Part shown: positions 9,094-17,751 of the stretch, one piece after another
Layout: each line of letters starts with the position of its first letter
How positions within the stretch are numbered: position 1 is the first letter of the stretch
Assembly (NCBI GenBank): GCA_016712355.1
Contig: JADJRF010000005.1
Span: 1,736,001-1,800,000 of the forward strand
From: Vampirovibrionales bacterium
GTDB lineage: Bacteria; Cyanobacteriota; Vampirovibrionia; Vampirovibrionales; Vampirovibrionaceae
Reading direction: 5' to 3'
Length of the DNA stretch: 64,000 bases
The notes under the pieces: generated by a model
Seen by the model: only the letters and a program-made list of their open reading frames with translations
What the model was told of the DNA's origin: nothing
Databases searched by the model: none
Translations under genes and position numbers: made by a program

Positions 9094-9776
9094 GCAGGGT
9101 ATTGGCGCTGGTTGCCCATCCAGATGATGAAATACTGGGCGTTGGCGGCGCGCTGGCCCGACATGCCAAGCGGCGCGACGAGGTATTCGTCGCGATTCTG
9201 GCGGAAGGCGTTACCAGCCGGGTTTTGTCAAGTGAGCGGGCTTCCTGTGGAGAGGCGCTATCGGCTTTGGCCCGCGCCGCCCGCGCCGCTAATGACATTC
9301 TCGGCGTTCAAGAACTTGTATTGGGCGATTTTGCGGATAATCGCATGGATGAGCGTCCTCGCCTTGATGTGATTCGTTTTGTGGAAGGCCTTTTCCAGCG
9401 CTTTCAGCCCGACATTGTTTATACGCATGCCGCCCATGACGTGAATATAGACCATCGGCGCGTTCACGAGGCGACAGTGACCGCGTGCCGGCCGCTTCCG
9501 GGCTGTTGCGTCAAACGTCTGCTCTTTTTTGAGACCCCATCGAGTACCGAGTGGCGCCCCCCCGCCTCAGCTACGCCGTTTGCGCCGGATTGGTTTGTGG
9601 ATATCTCTGAAACGTTGTCCCAAAAGCTCGAAGCGCTGTCGGCTTATGCTTGCGAGATGCGTCCATGGCCGCACGCGCGCTCGCTGGAGGCGGTCACCCA
9701 TCTGGCGCGCTGGCGCGGCGCTTCGGTCGGCGTGGATGCCGCTGAAGCCTTTGTTTTGGGTAGAATGCTCGAATGA
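9090..9776 (+). CDS. PIG-L/LmbE family N-deacetylase
   Basis: A 228-aa zinc-dependent deacetylase that removes N-acetyl groups from amino-sugars. The metal motif AHPDDEILG is at residues 9-17, and the third ligand region is HDVNIDHRRVHE near residue 117. Its length is usual for the family. It sits between the formyltransferase and pseI with 4-bp overlaps on both sides, the tight packing of one operon. Paired with the formyltransferase, it may free an amine that is then formylated; this is inference, since the substrate could also be a GlcNAc- or altrosamine-linked precursor. Confidence 0.82.
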   Translation: MSRVLALVAHPDDEILGVGGALARHAKRRDEVFVAILAEGVTSRVLSSERASCGEALSALARAARAANDILGVQELVLGDFADNRMDERPRLDVIRFVEGLFQRFQPDIVYTHAAHDVNIDHRRVHEATVTACRPLPGCCVKRLLFFETPSSTEWRPPASATPFAPDWFVDISETLSQKLEALSAYACEMRPWPHARSLEAVTHLARWRGASVGVDAAEAFVLGRMLE

Positions 9777-10858
9777 CTTCCTCCGATTTGCCAAACCTGC
9801 CTTCTGACGCGATTCTTATCGGCGATCGCGCGATTGGTCTGGGGCATCCGCCGTGGATAATTGCGGAAATGTCTGGCAATCATAATCAATCGCTGGATCG
9901 GGCGCTTGCGCTCGTTGATGCGGCGGCGCAAGCGGGCGCGCATGCGCTTAAAATCCAGACCTATACGGCTGAAACCATGACGCTGGCGAAACGCGAGGGC
10001 GCGTTTTTTATTGAGAACCCCAATAGCCTGTGGCAGGGGCGCTCGCTGTATGAGTTATATCAAGCCGCCTACACGCCGTGGGAGTGGCATGAAGCAATTT
10101 TCGAGCGCTGCCGTCAACGCGGGATCATCTGTTTCAGTTCGCCGTTTGACGCCTCGGCAGTCGACTTCCTCGAGTCTTTTAATCCGCCGTGCTATAAAAT
10201 TGCTTCGTTTGAAAATATTGATTTGCCACTGATTCGCAAGGTCGCGGCGACGGGTCGTCCGCTAATTATGTCGACCGGCATGGCCACGGCGGCCGAATTG
10301 GACGAAGCGGTCCGCGCCGCCCGCGATGCCGGATGCCGATCGTTGATTCTGCTCAAATGCGTCAGCGCCTACCCCGCGCCGCCAGAAAACGCTAACTTGC
10401 GCACGATTCCGCATTTAAGAGTGCTTTTTGGCGTGGAGGTCGGCCTGTCGGATCATACGCTGGGCGTCGGGGTGGCGCTGGCTGCGGTGGCGCTGGGGGC
10501 GAGCGTGATTGAAAAACATTTCACGCTGAGTCGTGCGGATGGCGGCGTCGATGCGGCGTTTTCCATGGAGCCTGAGGAGCTGCGCCTTTTGGCGACGGAA
10601 TCCGCGCGCGCCTGGCAATCGCTGGGCCGTGTCGCTTACGGGCCACAGGGAGCAGAGGCGGAGTCTCTGGTTTTTCGTCGCTCGCTGTATATTGCGCGTG
10701 ATATGGCCGCCGGAGAAACCTTGACGACCGAAAATCTGCGCTGCGTGCGTCCCGGCGACGGTTTGCCTCCTAAATATTATGATCGCCTGTTGGGACGCCG
10801 CGTCGTGCGCGCCGTCTCCCAGGGCGAGCCCTTGAGCTGGGATTTGCTTTTGTCCTGA
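9773..10858 (+). CDS. pseI: Pseudaminic acid synthase PseI (NeuB family)
   Basis: Condenses a 2,4-diacetamido-trideoxy-hexose with phosphoenolpyruvate to make a nonulosonic acid. The 361-aa protein has the NeuB TIM-barrel domain: WIIAEMSGNHNQS near residues 30-42, KIQTYTAE, then VIEKHFTLSRADGG near 247. The C-terminal SAF (antifreeze-like) domain carries CVRPGDGLPPKYYDRLLGRR. The wording VDAAFSMEPEE is closer to PseI than to NeuB or LegI. The start is in an ATGA overlap with the deacetylase gene. A hairpin-forming but U-poor sequence follows the stop (10869 onward). Confident for the family; the exact sugar (pseudaminate versus a related isomer) is inferred from the PseB/PseC partners. Confidence 0.88.
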   Translation: MTSSDLPNLPSDAILIGDRAIGLGHPPWIIAEMSGNHNQSLDRALALVDAAAQAGAHALKIQTYTAETMTLAKREGAFFIENPNSLWQGRSLYELYQAAYTPWEWHEAIFERCRQRGIICFSSPFDASAVDFLESFNPPCYKIASFENIDLPLIRKVAATGRPLIMSTGMATAAELDEAVRAARDAGCRSLILLKCVSAYPAPPENANLRTIPHLRVLFGVEVGLSDHTLGVGVALAAVALGASVIEKHFTLSRADGGVDAAFSMEPEELRLLATESARAWQSLGRVAYGPQGAEAESLVFRRSLYIARDMAAGETLTTENLRCVRPGDGLPPKYYDRLLGRRVVRAVSQGEPLSWDLLLS

Positions 10859-10943
10859 GACCGAAGCGCTGGAGAACCCGCCCTCAGGCTCCCCTCTCCA
10901 GAAACCTCCTGAGAAAGGCCGCTCAGAGGGGCTTCATCATGCG

Positions 10944-10972
10944 TTTTCGCCCGGGGGGGCTTATGGTAGAAT
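10944..10972 (+). promoter_or_regulatory. Probable extended -10 promoter for pseB
   Basis: TAGAAT at 10967-10972 is directly preceded by TGG (extended -10), with TTTTCG 17 bp upstream. It would give a leader of about 150 nt before the pseB ATG, and that leader holds the T-rich microrepeat at 11051-11095. The gene pair pseI/pseB is otherwise separated by 269 bp without another gene. Confidence 0.4.
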
Positions 10973-11050
10973 GCCGCTTCGTCTGGCTGATCGAGAGCCC
11001 TTGGCTGGACGGGTCTTCTTTTCTGCTTGTGATTTTCCCTGTTTTTCTCT

Positions 11051-11095
11051 CAGAATTTTTCTTTCAGGATTTTTCTTTCGGAATTGTTTTCTTTC
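11051..11095. repeat. T-rich three-unit microrepeat in the pseB leader
   Basis: Three imperfect copies of a 14-16 bp unit ending in TTTTCTTTC lie head to tail (11051-11065, 11066-11079, 11080-11095), 32 bp before the pseB start codon. The stretch is strongly pyrimidine-rich in an otherwise GC-rich region. Such a tract could slip during replication or act as an upstream-element-like or U-rich leader; neither is shown by the sequence alone. Confidence 0.6.
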
Positions 11096-11127
11096 CCTTC
11101 ATCAATCATGGATTGGATTCAAGCGCG

Positions 11128-12153
11128 ATGTTTAACGACAAGGTAATTTTTATCACCGGCGGCACCGGGTCTTTTGGCAAAATGGCCGTCAAAATGATTC
11201 TCGAACGCTTTGCCCCGCGTAAATTGATCGTTTTTTCGCGCGACGAGTTGAAGCAATTTGAAATGGCGCAGGAATTTAATCACCCCTGCATGCGGTATTT
11301 TCTGGGCGACGTGCGCGATCTGGCGCGTCTGCGAGAAGCAATGCAGGGCGTGGACTACGTCATTCACGCCGCCGCGCTGAAACAAGTCCCGGCCGCAGAA
11401 TACAACCCAATGGAATGCATCAAGACCAACGTCTACGGCGCCGAAAACGTCGTCAAAGCCTCACTGGAAGCTGGCGTAAAGCAAGTCGTGGCGCTTTCCA
11501 CCGACAAGGCCGCCAACCCGATTAATTTATACGGCGCAACCAAATTACTCTCCGACAAACTGTTTGTATCGGCCGGTTATTGGGGCGGCGGTAAACCTAC
11601 CAAGTTCTCTGTGGTGCGCTACGGCAACGTCGTGGGCTCGCGCGGTTCGGTGTTGCCCTTCTTCTATGAGCGTCTCAGACGCGGCGAACGTGAGCTGCCC
11701 ATCACCGACGAGCGAATGACGCGCTTCTGGATTACCCTTGAGCAGGGCGTCGAAATGGTGCTGACGGCCTTTGCCTGTATGCAGGGCGGTGAGACCTTCG
11801 TCCCGAAAATTCCCTCAATTCGTATTGTGGATCTCGCGCGCGCCATGGATCCCACCGCCACTGTGCGACTGGTCGGCATTCGCCCCGGCGAGAAAGTGCA
11901 TGAGCTGCTTTGCCCCAAAGACAATGCGCGCGACACCATTGAGTTTCCGGAGTTCTTTATTATCAAGCCGACGGTTAATTTCCTCAAAACGGTTGATTAT
12001 ACGCGGAATCCCTTGGGACAGACCGGTTTTCATGTGGATGAAGATTTCGAATACAGCTCGGACAGCAACCCGCATTTTATGACGGTTTCTGAAATCGCTG
12101 ACCTGAACGCGCGTCTTCAGTTCAGCTTGCCGCAGACGCAGACTGCTTCCTGA
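11128..12153 (+). CDS. pseB: UDP-N-acetylglucosamine 4,6-dehydratase (inverting) PseB
   Basis: First enzyme of pseudaminic acid synthesis: it dehydrates and C5-epimerises UDP-GlcNAc. The ATG at 11128 starts the family's usual N-terminus (MFNDKVIFITGGTGSFGK), giving 341 aa; the frame is open further upstream to 10939, but that part is leader. GGTGSFG is the NADP-binding turn. STDKAANPINLYGATK near residues 122-137 supplies the Thr/Asp/Lys and Tyr active-site residues of the FlaA1/PseB type, which replace the usual YxxxK-only arrangement. It is followed after 14 bp by pseC. No clear ribosome-binding site is visible before the ATG. Confidence 0.92.
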   Translation: MFNDKVIFITGGTGSFGKMAVKMILERFAPRKLIVFSRDELKQFEMAQEFNHPCMRYFLGDVRDLARLREAMQGVDYVIHAAALKQVPAAEYNPMECIKTNVYGAENVVKASLEAGVKQVVALSTDKAANPINLYGATKLLSDKLFVSAGYWGGGKPTKFSVVRYGNVVGSRGSVLPFFYERLRRGERELPITDERMTRFWITLEQGVEMVLTAFACMQGGETFVPKIPSIRIVDLARAMDPTATVRLVGIRPGEKVHELLCPKDNARDTIEFPEFFIIKPTVNFLKTVDYTRNPLGQTGFHVDEDFEYSSDSNPHFMTVSEIADLNARLQFSLPQTQTAS

Positions 12154-12167
12154 TTAGAGGGCGTCCG

Positions 12168-13349
12168 ATGGCGGCAGACGACGCGTATATTCCCTACGGT
12201 CGACAAACCATCGACGCGCGCGATGTGGAATCGGTCGTTCGCGTCCTGACGTCTGATTTTCTCACGCAAGGCCCGGCGATTGAGGCTTTTGAGCAGGCCG
12301 TGGCCGCTTATTGCGACGTTCCGTACGCGGTCGCTGTCAGTAGCGCGACCGCAGGCCTTCATCTGGCCTGTCTGGCTGTGGGGCTGGGTCCGGGAGACTG
12401 GCTCTGGACGTCGCCCAATACCTTTGTCGCTACCGCCAATGCGGCGTTGTATTGCGGCGCGCAGGTGGATTTCGTGGATATCGACCCGCAGACGTATAAC
12501 CTCGATGTAGGCAAACTCGCTGAAAAACTTGCCGTCGCCGCCGCTTCCGGACGCCTGCCCAAGGCGTTGGCCCCCGTGCATTTTGCCGGGCAGTCTTGCG
12601 CGATGCGGGCTATTGGGCAATTAGCGGCGCATTACGGGGTAAGCATTATTGAGGATGCCGCCCATGCGGTCGGCGGACGCTATGAGCAACGGCCCATCGG
12701 CGATTGCGCGTATTCGCAGATGGCCGTATTCAGCTTCCATCCCGTTAAAATTATCACCACCGGCGAAGGGGGCGTGGTGACGACCCGCGATCAGCGCCTG
12801 TATGAGAGGCTTAAAAGCCTGAGGAGTCATGGCATCACGCGTGATCCGGCCCAGATGACGCGCGCGCCCCACGGCCCGTGGGATTACCAGCAACTGGCGC
12901 TGGGCTTTAACTACCGAATGACGGATCTTCAAGCGGCGCTCGGCTTGAGCCAGATGGCGCGACTCGACGAATTCGTCCTGCGGCGTCAAGCGTTGGCGCG
13001 TCGCTACGATGAAAAACTGGCTCACCTGCCGCTCACCCTGCCCTGGCAGGATCCGGCGGGCGCGTCGTCATTTCATCTGTACGTCGTGCGCCTGAAAGAC
13101 GCCGCTCATCGTCGACGCGAGGTGTTTGAATCGCTCCGCGCCGCCGCCATCGGGGTGAATGTTCATTATATTCCCGTGCATACGCAGCCGTATTATCGCG
13201 CCATGGGCTTTCAGCATGGCGATTTTCCGCAGGCGGAAGCGTATTACGGGGAGGCGATCACCCTGCCCCTTTATTTTGGCTTGTCTGAAGCGGATCAAGA
13301 CCGCGTGGTCGCTGCGCTTCAGACGGCTCTTGAGCGCGTCGGCGTATGA
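12168..13349 (+). CDS. pseC: UDP-4-amino-4,6-dideoxy-N-acetyl-altrosamine transaminase PseC
   Basis: Second enzyme of the pseudaminate route: it transfers an amino group to the 4-keto intermediate made by PseB. The 393-aa DegT-family protein shows SSATAGLHLACLA near residue 60, EDAAHAVGGRYE near 161 (Asp for the PLP nitrogen), and the PLP Lys in FHPVKIITTGEGG near 192. The N-terminus IPYGRQTIDARDVESVVRVL is characteristic of PseC. The ATG follows pseB by 14 bp and the gene ends in an ATGA overlap with the aldo/keto reductase gene, so pseB, pseC and the reductase likely form one transcript. Confidence 0.9.
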   Translation: MAADDAYIPYGRQTIDARDVESVVRVLTSDFLTQGPAIEAFEQAVAAYCDVPYAVAVSSATAGLHLACLAVGLGPGDWLWTSPNTFVATANAALYCGAQVDFVDIDPQTYNLDVGKLAEKLAVAAASGRLPKALAPVHFAGQSCAMRAIGQLAAHYGVSIIEDAAHAVGGRYEQRPIGDCAYSQMAVFSFHPVKIITTGEGGVVTTRDQRLYERLKSLRSHGITRDPAQMTRAPHGPWDYQQLALGFNYRMTDLQAALGLSQMARLDEFVLRRQALARRYDEKLAHLPLTLPWQDPAGASSFHLYVVRLKDAAHRRREVFESLRAAAIGVNVHYIPVHTQPYYRAMGFQHGDFPQAEAYYGEAITLPLYFGLSEADQDRVVAALQTALERVGV

Positions 13350-14254
13350 AGCTTGCGCTGGGAACGGCGCAATTCGGTATGCCCTATGGTGTTTCCAACG
13401 CTCAGGGCCAGCCCTCGCTTGACGACATTGTTGCGATTCTGCGCGTTGCGGCTCAGGCGAACGTGCGCACGCTAGACACTGCGCCCGCCTATGGCGTCAG
13501 CGAAAGCGCGCTGGGGGACGCGATGCGCTGTCTGTCAAACGGGCCGGGCTGTGCGGACTTTGATTGCATCACCAAGACGCCGCGATTCGCCCGAGCCCGT
13601 CTTGACGCAGACGACGCCCGGACCCTGCGGGCCGCTTTTGAGACTTCTCTGGCGCGGCTGGGCGTGTCTCAAGTTGGCGCGCTGCTGATTCATCACGCCG
13701 ATGATCTCTTGACGCCGGGCGGCGAATGCTTGTTTGAGGAGATGCTGGCGATCAAGGCTGCAGGTCTGGCCCGTAAAATCGGCGTTTCCGTCTATACCCG
13801 CGCGCAAATAGAGCGCGTGACAGATGCTTTTGCTATCGACCTCATTCAACTGCCCCTCAACGTAATGGATCAGCGTCTGCTTGCGGATGATTTCCTTAAG
13901 GGGCTGAACTCTCAGGGGATTGAGCTGCATGCGCGCTCGATTTTTTTGCAGGGAGCGCTCTTAATGCCGCCTGAGGCGCTGCCCGATTACTTTACGCCGT
14001 GGCGCTCCTCTCTGCGCGCCTATCATGCGGCGATTCAGGCCCAGGGGCTTTCGCCATTGGCGGGGGCGCTGGGTTTTGTTCAGGGCGTGGGGGCAATCGA
14101 TCGTATCGTCTGCGGCGTCGCCGCTGCGTCGCAACTGCTGGAGATTCTGGCTGCCTACCGCGACTCTGCGCGCGTCAGCCATGGGCTTGATTATGCCGCT
14201 TTCGCCGTGAATGACGACGCTCTCGTGAATCCTGCCCATTGGCCGCGATTTTGA
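13346..14254 (+). CDS. Aldo/keto reductase family protein of the nonulosonate cluster
   Basis: A 302-aa NADPH-dependent oxidoreductase with the catalytic tetrad visible: Asp in LDTAPAYG (about residue 50), Tyr in the same motif (about 55), Lys in CITKTPRF and His in ALLIHHADD. AKRs of this kind occur, from general knowledge, in pseudaminic and legionaminic acid loci of many bacteria, but their step is not settled. It overlaps pseC by 4 bp and converges with pseG 31 bp downstream. It could reduce a side-chain or an intermediate of a modified nonulosonate. Confidence 0.78.
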   Translation: MKLALGTAQFGMPYGVSNAQGQPSLDDIVAILRVAAQANVRTLDTAPAYGVSESALGDAMRCLSNGPGCADFDCITKTPRFARARLDADDARTLRAAFETSLARLGVSQVGALLIHHADDLLTPGGECLFEEMLAIKAAGLARKIGVSVYTRAQIERVTDAFAIDLIQLPLNVMDQRLLADDFLKGLNSQGIELHARSIFLQGALLMPPEALPDYFTPWRSSLRAYHAAIQAQGLSPLAGALGFVQGVGAIDRIVCGVAAASQLLEILAAYRDSARVSHGLDYAAFAVNDDALVNPAHWPRF

Positions 14255-14285
14255 GAAGGCGGCCCTTGATAGAGTCGTCTCGCCT

Positions 14286-15359
14286 TTAAAATCCCATCGC
14301 CGCTACAACGCGCGCCGCTCCATGTCCGTCCACGAGCGCCATGCCCGCGCGCGACGCCTCACGCAGCCAGTCTGGAGAGTGTTCCGCCCATAGAAGCGCT
14401 TCGGCGATCGCCTCGGGAGAAACGTCGTCCGCCGCTCCCAGATTTCGCACCACGCCGCGATCGCTCAAATGCCGCGTCAATTCGCGCTGATTCTCCGCAA
14501 TCAGCGTCACCAACGCGGGAAGTCCCAGGCAGGCGCGCTCCCAGCTCGTCGTACCGCCGGCGCCGACCATCAGATCCGCTTGGGCCATCAGCTCTGCCAT
14601 ATAGGACACGTTTACATGCGCCCTTACGCCGGTTATAGCGGCGCATTGAGCCTCAAGCGCTTTGCGACGGGCGTTTTGCCCGCCGATTACCACCTCTGCC
14701 GTCCAAGTGCGATTTTCAAGCGTTTGAATCGCCTTCAGCGTTTTGCCGGTTTCGTCTTGCGGATCGCTGCCGCCAAAGGAGACTACCAAGCGCCGAAAAT
14801 CCCCGTTTCTCGGCGAAAGACCCTCGCGGGCCGAGAGAAATTCCGGGCGCAGCAGCGCAAACGCCGGGCCTAGGAGCGGCTGGCATTCTGGCGTCAGGAG
14901 CGCCGCATAGCGTTGCGTGTCCGGGTGCAGATTCTGGTCGAGCAACAGATGACAGGCATGCGGGCGGTCCGCGAGATCGTCAATCGCCAGAATCTTCCCG
15001 GCATAAGGCCGAATGGCGCGTTCCCAGTCGGCGTCCAGTTGATAGTGGTCCACCACCAGCCATGCGGGACGCGCGGGCAACGCCTGTAACGCGGCGACGC
15101 TCGCCGGGACGTCGGGAACGTCTGGAGCCAGTTCCAGCGTGAAAAAACCCGCCTGCTGAAAATAAGATTGCTCACGCATCCAGTCGATGAGATCCCCGTC
15201 GGCGCGCCGACACAGAAAGCCGCAGGAAACCCCGCGCGCGCTCAAAGCTTGCGCCAGTGTCAGACAGCGCATAAGATGGCCTGACCCGATGGCGCGTGAG
15301 GCGTCCGCGCGGAAAATCACGACGGGAAGAGGGAGGGCGAGCGGCGGCGGCAGCGTCAC
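14286..15359 (-). CDS. pseG: UDP-2,4-diacetamido-2,4,6-trideoxy-altropyranose hydrolase PseG
   Basis: Releases UDP to give the free hexose used by PseI. The signature IFRADASRAIGSGHLMRCLTLA-like region (catalytic His in GSGHLMR) begins 13 residues in, and the GT-B nucleotide-binding half has VVSFGGSDPQDETGKT and MVGAGGTTSWERACLGLP. The frame is open upstream to an ATG at 15473, but that would lie inside the SelO gene. A GTG at 15359, just past the SelO stop, gives about 357 aa and is preferred; another GTG lies at 15320. Unlike the other pse genes it is on the minus strand, behind selO. Function is confident; the start is not. Confidence 0.85.
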   Translation of the reverse strand: MTLPPPLALPLPVVIFRADASRAIGSGHLMRCLTLAQALSARGVSCGFLCRRADGDLIDWMREQSYFQQAGFFTLELAPDVPDVPASVAALQALPARPAWLVVDHYQLDADWERAIRPYAGKILAIDDLADRPHACHLLLDQNLHPDTQRYAALLTPECQPLLGPAFALLRPEFLSAREGLSPRNGDFRRLVVSFGGSDPQDETGKTLKAIQTLENRTWTAEVVIGGQNARRKALEAQCAAITGVRAHVNVSYMAELMAQADLMVGAGGTTSWERACLGLPALVTLIAENQRELTRHLSDRGVVRNLGAADDVSPEAIAEALLWAEHSPDWLREASRAGMALVDGHGAARVVAAMGF

Positions 15360-15366
15360 AGGCGTA

Positions 15367-16908
15367 TCAAGTCCCGCAGAATGTCTGATGTACGCGCTCT
15401 TGTGGTGTTGGCGGTCGGCGCAGCGAAGCGTCTTCTGAATTTTGGGCCTGAGCGTCAGGCGTCGGATCGTCATACGGCGCGGCCAGGGCGGCCAGCAAGC
15501 GTTTGAACGGGGCTTCGTTCTGTCGCTCGACCCATGCCGTCAGCGCTGCTTCAACGGCGTGATTCCGCGGGATAATCGCCGGACTGGCGGCCCGCATGCG
15601 CGCCGCGGACAGCGCCCATGGCTCCGTTTGGCGCCGGCGTCGTTCTTCCCAACGCGTGCGCCAGGCGAGAAACCCTGCGTCCTGAAATAGATCGTCGCTC
15701 TGTAACTGGCCTTCAGAGATCAGCGCGCGCCATGTATTGGTGAAATCAGCGCGCTGGTCGCGCATCCACGTCAACAGATTCTGGGCGAGCGCGTCATCAT
15801 CGTCTTCTTCATTAAACAGCCCCAGTTTCGCGCGCGTGATGCCCAGCCAGGCCGCGCGTACGTGGCTTAGAAAGGGACGAAGCGCATCTTGCGCGACGCT
15901 GAGCCCCGCTTGCGGGTCTTCGTGCGCGTCTTCATCGAGAAGGGGCAGGAGGGTTTCGGCGAGTCGCGCGAGATTCCATTGCGCAATGGCGGGCTGATTG
16001 CCAAAGGCGTAACGCCCGTACCGGTCGATGGCGCTGAAGACGGCGGCGGGATCGTATTCGTCGAGAAAGGCGCAGGGCCCATAATCGATGGTTTCGCCGC
16101 TGATGGCCATATTGTCGGTGTTCATCACGCCATGAATAAACCCGATGGCTTGCCATTGGGCGATCAAGAGGGCCTGACGCGCCGAAACCGCGTTTAAAAA
16201 GGCGAGATACGGGTTACGCGCGCTCATCGCCTCAGGATAATGGCGCGCGATGGCGTAATCGGCGAGCGCTTTGACCGCCAGCGGATCTGCCAGCGAGGCG
16301 GCGTATTCAAACGTCCCAACCCGTAAATGACTGGCCGCCACGCGCGTGAGAATCGCGCCCCGCTGCGGCGTCTGGCGATAGACGGTCTCGCCCGTCGTCA
16401 CCACGGCCAGACTGCGCGTAGTGGCGACCCCTAGTGCATGCATGGCCTCACTGATCACGTATTCGCGCAGCATCGGGCCCAGCGCCGCGCGTCCGTCGCC
16501 GCCGCGAGAATACGGCGTGGGACCGGATCCCTTTAGCTGGATGTCTACCCGGCGACCGTCGGGCGTCAGGTGTTCGCCCAGTAAGAGGGCGCGCCCGTCT
16601 CCGAGCATAACGAAGCGCGCGTACTGATGCCCTGCATAAGCTTGCGCCAAGGGTCTTGCGCCGTCTGGCAACTCATTTCCGCTGAGGATGCGCGCGCCTT
16701 GCGGACTGTCCAACACATCGGGGTCAAGGCCCAGCGTCCGGGCCAGGGCGTGGTTGACTATCGCGACGCGAGGCTCGCGCACAGGCGTCGGCGTCAAGTG
16801 CGAGAAGAAAACCGTCGGCAGGCCCGCATAGGTCTGCGCGTCAGCCTGCGCCATGCGCCACCCCGCGTCAGGCGGCGCTGGCGATGAACTGGACTCTGAA
16901 ACCGTCAT
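15367..16908 (-). CDS. selO: Protein adenylyltransferase SelO (YdiU family)
   Basis: A 513-aa pseudokinase-fold enzyme that AMPylates proteins, known from the SelO/YdiU family. Family blocks are clear: LKGSGPTPYSRGGDGRAAL near residue 122, YVISEAMHALGVATTRSLA near 150 and GVMNTDNMAISGETIDYGP near 255, which carry the nucleotide- and metal-binding residues. Bacterial members usually have about 480-520 aa. The last residues are FCGT, without a selenocysteine or the CxxU-type end of eukaryotic proteins. The ATG at 16908 lacks a clear ribosome-binding site; the Met at residue 19 is an alternative. Its end abuts pseG, so pseG may ride on its transcript. Confidence 0.9.
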   Translation of the reverse strand: MTVSESSSSPAPPDAGWRMAQADAQTYAGLPTVFFSHLTPTPVREPRVAIVNHALARTLGLDPDVLDSPQGARILSGNELPDGARPLAQAYAGHQYARFVMLGDGRALLLGEHLTPDGRRVDIQLKGSGPTPYSRGGDGRAALGPMLREYVISEAMHALGVATTRSLAVVTTGETVYRQTPQRGAILTRVAASHLRVGTFEYAASLADPLAVKALADYAIARHYPEAMSARNPYLAFLNAVSARQALLIAQWQAIGFIHGVMNTDNMAISGETIDYGPCAFLDEYDPAAVFSAIDRYGRYAFGNQPAIAQWNLARLAETLLPLLDEDAHEDPQAGLSVAQDALRPFLSHVRAAWLGITRAKLGLFNEEDDDDALAQNLLTWMRDQRADFTNTWRALISEGQLQSDDLFQDAGFLAWRTRWEERRRRQTEPWALSAARMRAASPAIIPRNHAVEAALTAWVERQNEAPFKRLLAALAAPYDDPTPDAQAQNSEDASLRRPPTPQERVHQTFCGT

Positions 16909-16944
16909 AAAATTGGCTCATTATGCGTAATGTCCCGGCGGGCG

Positions 16945-17751
16945 CTATTTTTGAAATGAAGACCCGAAAAACATCCAGGTCAGAAAGAAATCTGCGATGA
17001 GGATGGCAACCACCGTCCACACGGCGGCGCGCGTGGTGGCCTCTCCTACGTCCTTGGCTCCGCCGCGCGTTGTTAAGCCAATTGTGCAGCAAATAGCGGC
17101 CAGAATTACGCCGAAAATCATCGATTTAATCAGAGAAACCCGAATATCATACGGCTTGAGATACAGCCAGACAGATTCCAGATATTTGCTGTAATGCAGA
17201 TATGAGACGTTCTGAGCGATCAGCATCCCGCCGATGATGGCAATCAGCGAGTCCACAATGGTCAGCAGCGGCAACGCGACCACGCAGGCCAGCAGCCTGG
17301 GGACGAATAAATAGCGTACGGGACTGACGTTCATCGTGGTCAGCGCGTCAATCTGCTCGGTGACCTTCATGTTGGCGATTTCGGCTGCGATGGCAGTGCC
17401 GGCGCGCGCGCCGACCGCCATACACGTGAAAATCGGCCCTATTTCGCGAACAATCGCCAGCGCGACCAGCCCGCCGACATAGGCGTCGGCGCCGGTCTGC
17501 GCGAACTTGGCCGCCGTCTGCAACGCCAGTACAGACCCGGCCACCAGACAGATGATAATGCTCATCGGCGCGGAATCAAAGCCGATGGCGGCGGTTTGCG
17601 CCAGCGTCAACCGCCAGTTGATGCGACCTTGCGCAATATGGGCAACGGCTTCCGCGAGAAACGTCAACGCCGTGCCCAGAGCCGACAGCGCTTGCGTGGC
17701 CATCGCCTCCAGCCGTCCCGGCGCGCGCGTTTCGTTCATAGGAACCGTCAT
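16945..17751 (-). CDS. MlaE family ABC transporter permease
   Basis: A 268-aa inner-membrane permease of the MlaE/YrbE type, which moves phospholipids or related lipids between membranes with an ATPase and an MCE protein. Several hydrophobic helices are visible, and the family core REIGPIFTCMAVGARAGTAI lies near residues 111-130 with the EQIDALTTMNV motif (about 141-151). The pattern resembles the cyanobacterial and plastid (Ycf63/TGD1) members. It starts in an ATGA overlap with the branched-chain aminotransferase gene. The matching ATPase and MCE genes are not in this window. Confidence 0.87.
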   Translation of the reverse strand: MTVPMNETRAPGRLEAMATQALSALGTALTFLAEAVAHIAQGRINWRLTLAQTAAIGFDSAPMSIIICLVAGSVLALQTAAKFAQTGADAYVGGLVALAIVREIGPIFTCMAVGARAGTAIAAEIANMKVTEQIDALTTMNVSPVRYLFVPRLLACVVALPLLTIVDSLIAIIGGMLIAQNVSYLHYSKYLESVWLYLKPYDIRVSLIKSMIFGVILAAICCTIGLTTRGGAKDVGEATTRAAVWTVVAILIADFFLTWMFFGSSFQK

